DNA of 64,000 nt from Candidatus Kapaibacterium sp. Its GTDB lineage: Bacteria; Bacteroidota; Ignavibacteria; Kapaibacteriales; HRBIN21. A program made the position numbers and the translations under genes. The notes beneath the pieces were generated by a model, which saw nothing but the letters and a program-made list of their open reading frames with translations, was not told the DNA's origin and ran no database searches. The stretch's first letter is position 1, and every line of letters starts with the position of its first letter. The stretch covers positions 131,715 through 195,714 of the forward strand of contig CALKEU010000005.1 of the NCBI GenBank assembly GCA_938084565.1, given 5' to 3'. Shown one piece after another: positions 61,501 to 64,000 of the stretch.

Positions 61501-64000
61501 GGATGTCGGTATTGATGCCCTCGACGATGCGGCCGAACGCGCTGCTTATCCGTACCCGCTGTCGCTGGAGGAGGATCCGGCACGGGACAACTTCGCCTTT
61601 GACTACGCGAAGGACCCGGGACTGCTGACAGAGGCTGACTTTGAGCGTTACAACAATCCCGAGGGGAACTCTCGCTCGGAATTAGGACGCTTTCCCGACA
61701 CGGAGGTGCTCAACCCCAACAACGGCCAGACGCTGATGCTCGACAACAGCTACTTCAGCTATGAAATTCGGCTGGATCCGAATCCGGCCACCAACCCTCA
61801 GATTGTCGGCGGGGGCAGTAACGGGTGGTATCTCTACCGGATTCCCCTGCGGCGTCCCGATCGCATTGTCGGCAATCCGCTCTTTTCAAACGTGCAGTAT
61901 GCTCGGCTCTGGGTCAAGGGGGGAGCTCTGAAGGTCCGTATCGCGGATTGGCGCCTTGTCGGGGCGCTCTGGCAGCGGCGGCATCCCTTCCAGGCTGCCG
62001 CAACGGATGCCGATTCGGTGCTCGAGGTGGCTTTTGTCAATCGGGAGGAAAACAGTGGGCCTCCAGATTACTATACCCTGCCGCCCGGGGTGCGGCCGCC
62101 GCGACAGGTGAGCAATCCCGATCCCACCCGCGACATTCGGCTCAATGAGCAGTCGCTTGTGCTGCGGGTCCGAAATCTCCGCTACGGCGATGAGCGCATG
62201 GCTGTGCGCCTCTTCCCGCAGCGGCTCGATATGCTCTACTATCGGCAGCTCAAATTCTTCGTCCACGGCGATGGGAGCATGCCCGTTCGGCTCACTTCAG
62301 CAGATGTGCCCATAGCAGAGGTCTTCCTGCGCTTTGGCATCGATTCGGCCAACTACTACGAGTACCGACGTCCGCTCCTTCAGGGGTGGCAGGACATTCA
62401 AATCGACCTGCAACAGCTTTCTGCCCTCAAGGGGCTACGCGACTCGCTCTTGCAAGCGCGCCTTTTCGAGGTACAGTTGCCCGGCGATGAGCTCGGGCGG
62501 GTACGCATTCGGGGCAATCCTACCCTGACGCAGGTACAGTTCATCGGGATTGGCATTGCCAATCCGGCCGATCGCTTCCCGAATTTCCTGACCACCACCG
62601 TCTGGATAGATGAACTCCGGCTGGTCCAGCCCGATGCCCGCCCGGACTGGGCTGCTGTGGCAGCGCTCGATCTCAAGCTGGCCGATATAGGCACCCTGAA
62701 CCTTAACGTGATGCGAACACAGCCGGACTTCCACCGCCTTGAAGAGCGTTTCGGAGATCGGATCCTGCGGAGTCTGTGGAATGCTAATCTCACGCTCGCT
62801 CTGGAGAAGCTCTTTCCGAAAGCGTGGCGTGAGTTGCGCATTCCCCTCAGCTATACACACTCGGAAGTACTGGAGCGGCCACGCCTTTTCCCCAACAACG
62901 ACATGTCGGTGGAGGCTACGGCAGAGGCCGTGCAGCGGCAACTGCTCCAGCAGGGAGCCACGCCGCAGGAGGCGGCACAGGCGGCCCAGCAGGTGCGTCT
63001 TCGTAGCCAAACCCTACGCGTCCAAGACAGTTGGGCGCTGACGGGACTGCGTCCGGGCATTCCCCTCGATCTCTGGTGGGTACGGGACATCATAAACCGC
63101 TTCACCATCGGCTACGCATATGCCCAAGAGTTCGAACGCTCTCCGCAAGTGGCCGAGCGCTTCCGCTGGCGGTGGAATCTCACCCTGCAGTATGCCGTGC
63201 AGATGCAGCCGCTCCTTACACTCCGCCCCTTAGGCTGGGGGACGAAGATCCCACTGGTACGGGAATTTGCTGCGTGGCAGCTAGCACCATGGCCGACCAG
63301 TTTTGGATTTGGGCTCACGCTAACCCGCGGACGGCAGACCGAGCAGCTCCGCGACGTTCCCTTCCCAAGCCCCGTTGTGCGAGAGTTTACGGCGCAGAAG
63401 CAGCTCCAGGCTGGCTGGCGGCTCAGCGAGGGGGGATTGCTCAACCCAACGCTCGATTACGCCCTGACAACGAATGCGACATTGGTCCCCATAGAGCTCG
63501 ATCCCGTCACTGGGCGCCAGCGCAGTGGGAGTGAAATTGTGCGCCATATGTTCTTTGCGGGCTCTACTCCGCTGTACTTGGGCGAGGAAACATCCCTCCG
63601 GCAGAATGTCACAATCAACTTCCGTCCTCGCCTGGCAGAGCTGCTCCGCGTGCAGCGCTTCGTGGATATGACGGGCTCATACACGGTGACCTATTCCTGG
63701 AACGATCCGCGACAGCCCGATCCGGCCATCCGCGATGCTGTCAAGCAGGCACAGTGGCAGAGCTCCTTCCGCTGGAATACGGCGCTCCGCCTCAAGCAAC
63801 TTGCTGAACAGCTCTTCGGTCGAGTCCCCACGGCTGATACACCCTCCATAGGAAGCCGCATCCTCCGGGCGCTGCGCGGCCTCCTGTTCGAGTACGACAA
63901 CTTCCAGATCAACCTGCAGCAGGAGAACAGTTCGCTCAACCCTGGGGTCTTGGGAGGCACAGGGTTGACGAATTTCTGGCTGCGCAGCCTGTTACTACGC
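58556..64000 (+). CDS. sprA: SprA/Sov-type T9SS outer-membrane translocon, C-terminus beyond window
   Basis: 1815 codons are visible and the frame is still open at the edge; SprA proteins usually exceed 2000 residues. The N-terminus is a signal peptide (WWGLIVGTAVCWSQ). Family features are the early PLVTLFGKPEISISVAGDVN segment, NVSGRIGDKVRLGVDW, the VEVGNVNFPTPSTLIGG strand pair, VYLDDFEGAERRFPLG and repeated aromatic-ended beta strands of a giant barrel. SprA forms the outer-membrane conduit for T9SS cargo such as the protease at 22769. The ATG at 58556 is the first after an in-frame stop at 58517. Confidence 0.92.
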   Translation, partial: MGYRRALECTRVWWGLIVGTAVCWSQSELRDGLFSHESPWEYQGRAEILGPGQRTVWEERYELDTVGWRWRRRLLYDDLELMPPAVWSLEEYLRWRQRLWQDRVWDSLWQSYDIRLALSPREREQLLGQIATITIPLPPNPLVTLFGKPEISISVAGDVNIRAGWRWDWQRLGTASATGQVQSSPIFSQSINLNVSGRIGDKVRLGVDWGSHRMFEFDNKFRIGYEGYDDDVVRKVEVGNVNFPTPSTLIGGAQALFGIRSDYQFGPLFLKTVAAQKRAERRTTRIQGGALRQRFALRAYDYARNHFFLDTAYRAFYEEYFRYATPVVPVAAAPLRVKEIEVWESTTDLRITQAAEAIAYADLPPLAVGQRYPETYKTAPVVAGQVERGRFVRLEPSQYRFNPHLGVLTLFNLRQDRTYAVAYRIEGPTERPEDDLVYGTFANTAGERDTLVLKLIYRPNLQPGFRSLWKRQLRNIYPLGTRNVQELTVRVWYIRQGNDSSEVLEGTPDKLVTVLGVDRVNNATGDPTPDGVFDTGLQSPFFDAQTGEIIFPSLEPFREGLRRYFATRGVPSAAERYVYGAVYDTTVEAARLQTDRDRFIIAGEVTGSAGARISLNAFNLEPGSVRVYLDGQPLKEGEDYTVQYYSGEVILRNPRALLPNANVEVEYEPRDLFSIGARTLLGLRGDVLLLNRRLLKASWGFTTMFYHQAALIDRVRLGDEPVSNWMLGTDLAVTWETPWLTSLLNALPLVDTKEPSRVNIRAELAQMFPTPNTRRSEAASDNGAPVVYLDDFEGAERRFPLGMFPGYWRHASPPVDPDIAPDARTAVRYRGKLFWYQFFLPETPIREVYPNRDIIPGQSNLRALYVVFRPDERGIYNPNPEFVDWRNPLFDSTTAFARRPENRRRIWAGMTRLLASYPLNLDAENFEYLELMMRVDYAEPGARLFFDLGQISEDIIPNGRLDTEDGITAAAPLPNGILDAGEDVGIDALDDAAERAAYPYPLSLEEDPARDNFAFDYAKDPGLLTEADFERYNNPEGNSRSELGRFPDTEVLNPNNGQTLMLDNSYFSYEIRLDPNPATNPQIVGGGSNGWYLYRIPLRRPDRIVGNPLFSNVQYARLWVKGGALKVRIADWRLVGALWQRRHPFQAAATDADSVLEVAFVNREENSGPPDYYTLPPGVRPPRQVSNPDPTRDIRLNEQSLVLRVRNLRYGDERMAVRLFPQRLDMLYYRQLKFFVHGDGSMPVRLTSADVPIAEVFLRFGIDSANYYEYRRPLLQGWQDIQIDLQQLSALKGLRDSLLQARLFEVQLPGDELGRVRIRGNPTLTQVQFIGIGIANPADRFPNFLTTTVWIDELRLVQPDARPDWAAVAALDLKLADIGTLNLNVMRTQPDFHRLEERFGDRILRSLWNANLTLALEKLFPKAWRELRIPLSYTHSEVLERPRLFPNNDMSVEATAEAVQRQLLQQGATPQEAAQAAQQVRLRSQTLRVQDSWALTGLRPGIPLDLWWVRDIINRFTIGYAYAQEFERSPQVAERFRWRWNLTLQYAVQMQPLLTLRPLGWGTKIPLVREFAAWQLAPWPTSFGFGLTLTRGRQTEQLRDVPFPSPVVREFTAQKQLQAGWRLSEGGLLNPTLDYALTTNATLVPIELDPVTGRQRSGSEIVRHMFFAGSTPLYLGEETSLRQNVTINFRPRLAELLRVQRFVDMTGSYTVTYSWNDPRQPDPAIRDAVKQAQWQSSFRWNTALRLKQLAEQLFGRVPTADTPSIGSRILRALRGLLFEYDNFQINLQQENSSLNPGVLGGTGLTNFWLRSLLLR

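Noticed and set aside
1-64000. CRISPR arrays, insertion sequences or prophage
   Set aside because: No spaced direct repeats, transposase motifs, integrase or phage structural genes were seen.

Overview
The window reads as a chromosomal segment of a Gram-negative member of the Bacteroidota/Chlorobi (FCB) superphylum. The evidence is a SprA-type outer-membrane translocon (58556 to the right edge), a secreted protease with a type IX secretion C-terminal sorting domain (22769-25222), a GldL-like/GldM-like motor pair (30539-28406), and recurrent promoters of the Bacteroidota TAnnTTTG type. LPS functions (HldD epimerase, heptosyltransferase-type GT9, LptG-type permease, Wzx-type flippase) confirm an outer membrane. 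High GC, very compact packing and many 4-base start/stop overlaps fit a lineage such as Ignavibacteria/Kapabacteria, but that assignment is inference. There are 56 confident or likely protein genes, one candidate leader peptide and one tRNA. I saw no rRNA, CRISPR, transposase or prophage genes.

Layout. 1-7879 (minus): M28 peptidase, alpha/beta hydrolase, an exported unknown, a thiamine-binding-family protein, B12-dependent ribonucleotide reductase and spermidine synthase (cut by the left edge). 7888-12316 (plus): flippase, MauE-like protein, a two-domain homocysteine methyltransferase/MTHFR protein and a lipoprotein. 12318-16781 (minus): MoxR ATPase, sigma-54, a dihydroorotate dehydrogenase and a lipoprotein. 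16880-17468 (plus): tRNA-Pro and a thioredoxin-like lipoprotein. 17465-22635 (minus): topoisomerase I, macro-domain protein, a NUDIX-TadA fusion, RsmI and thymidylate kinase. 22769-28409 (plus): T9SS-type metalloprotease, proline dehydrogenase, an endonuclease/phosphatase-fold lipoprotein and MurD. 28406-31600 (minus): LptG, GldL-like, GldM-like. 31681-34840 (plus): RNA methyltransferase, a small membrane protein, Dtd, GT9. 34789-37136 (minus): alpha/beta hydrolase, a degenerate amidohydrolase and a hairpin-bearing leader. 37196-43603 (plus): Ffh, S16, RlmB, M61 peptidase, a TPR lipoprotein and a terminator.

43605-44056 has no convincing gene but shows long nested inverted repeats; it is the best candidate here for an uncharacterised structured RNA. 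55142-44057 (minus) is an 11-kb same-direction run: AtpZ, AtpR-like, F0 a/c/b, F1 delta/alpha, HldD, gamma, ADP-forming acyl-CoA synthetase, RadA, ECF sigma and a membrane partner, closed by a strong intrinsic terminator. 55232 to the end (plus): ICMT-like methyltransferase, Rho, a cation diffusion facilitator and SprA (open at the right edge).

Themes: envelope biogenesis and T9SS secretion, core information processing (sigma-54, Rho, Ffh, TopA, RNA modification), and energy metabolism. The oddities that stand out are the NUDIX-TadA fusion, a homocysteine methyltransferase domain without its zinc cysteines, an amidohydrolase without its HxH motif, an LPS epimerase gene inside the ATP synthase operon, and the structured intergenic region.
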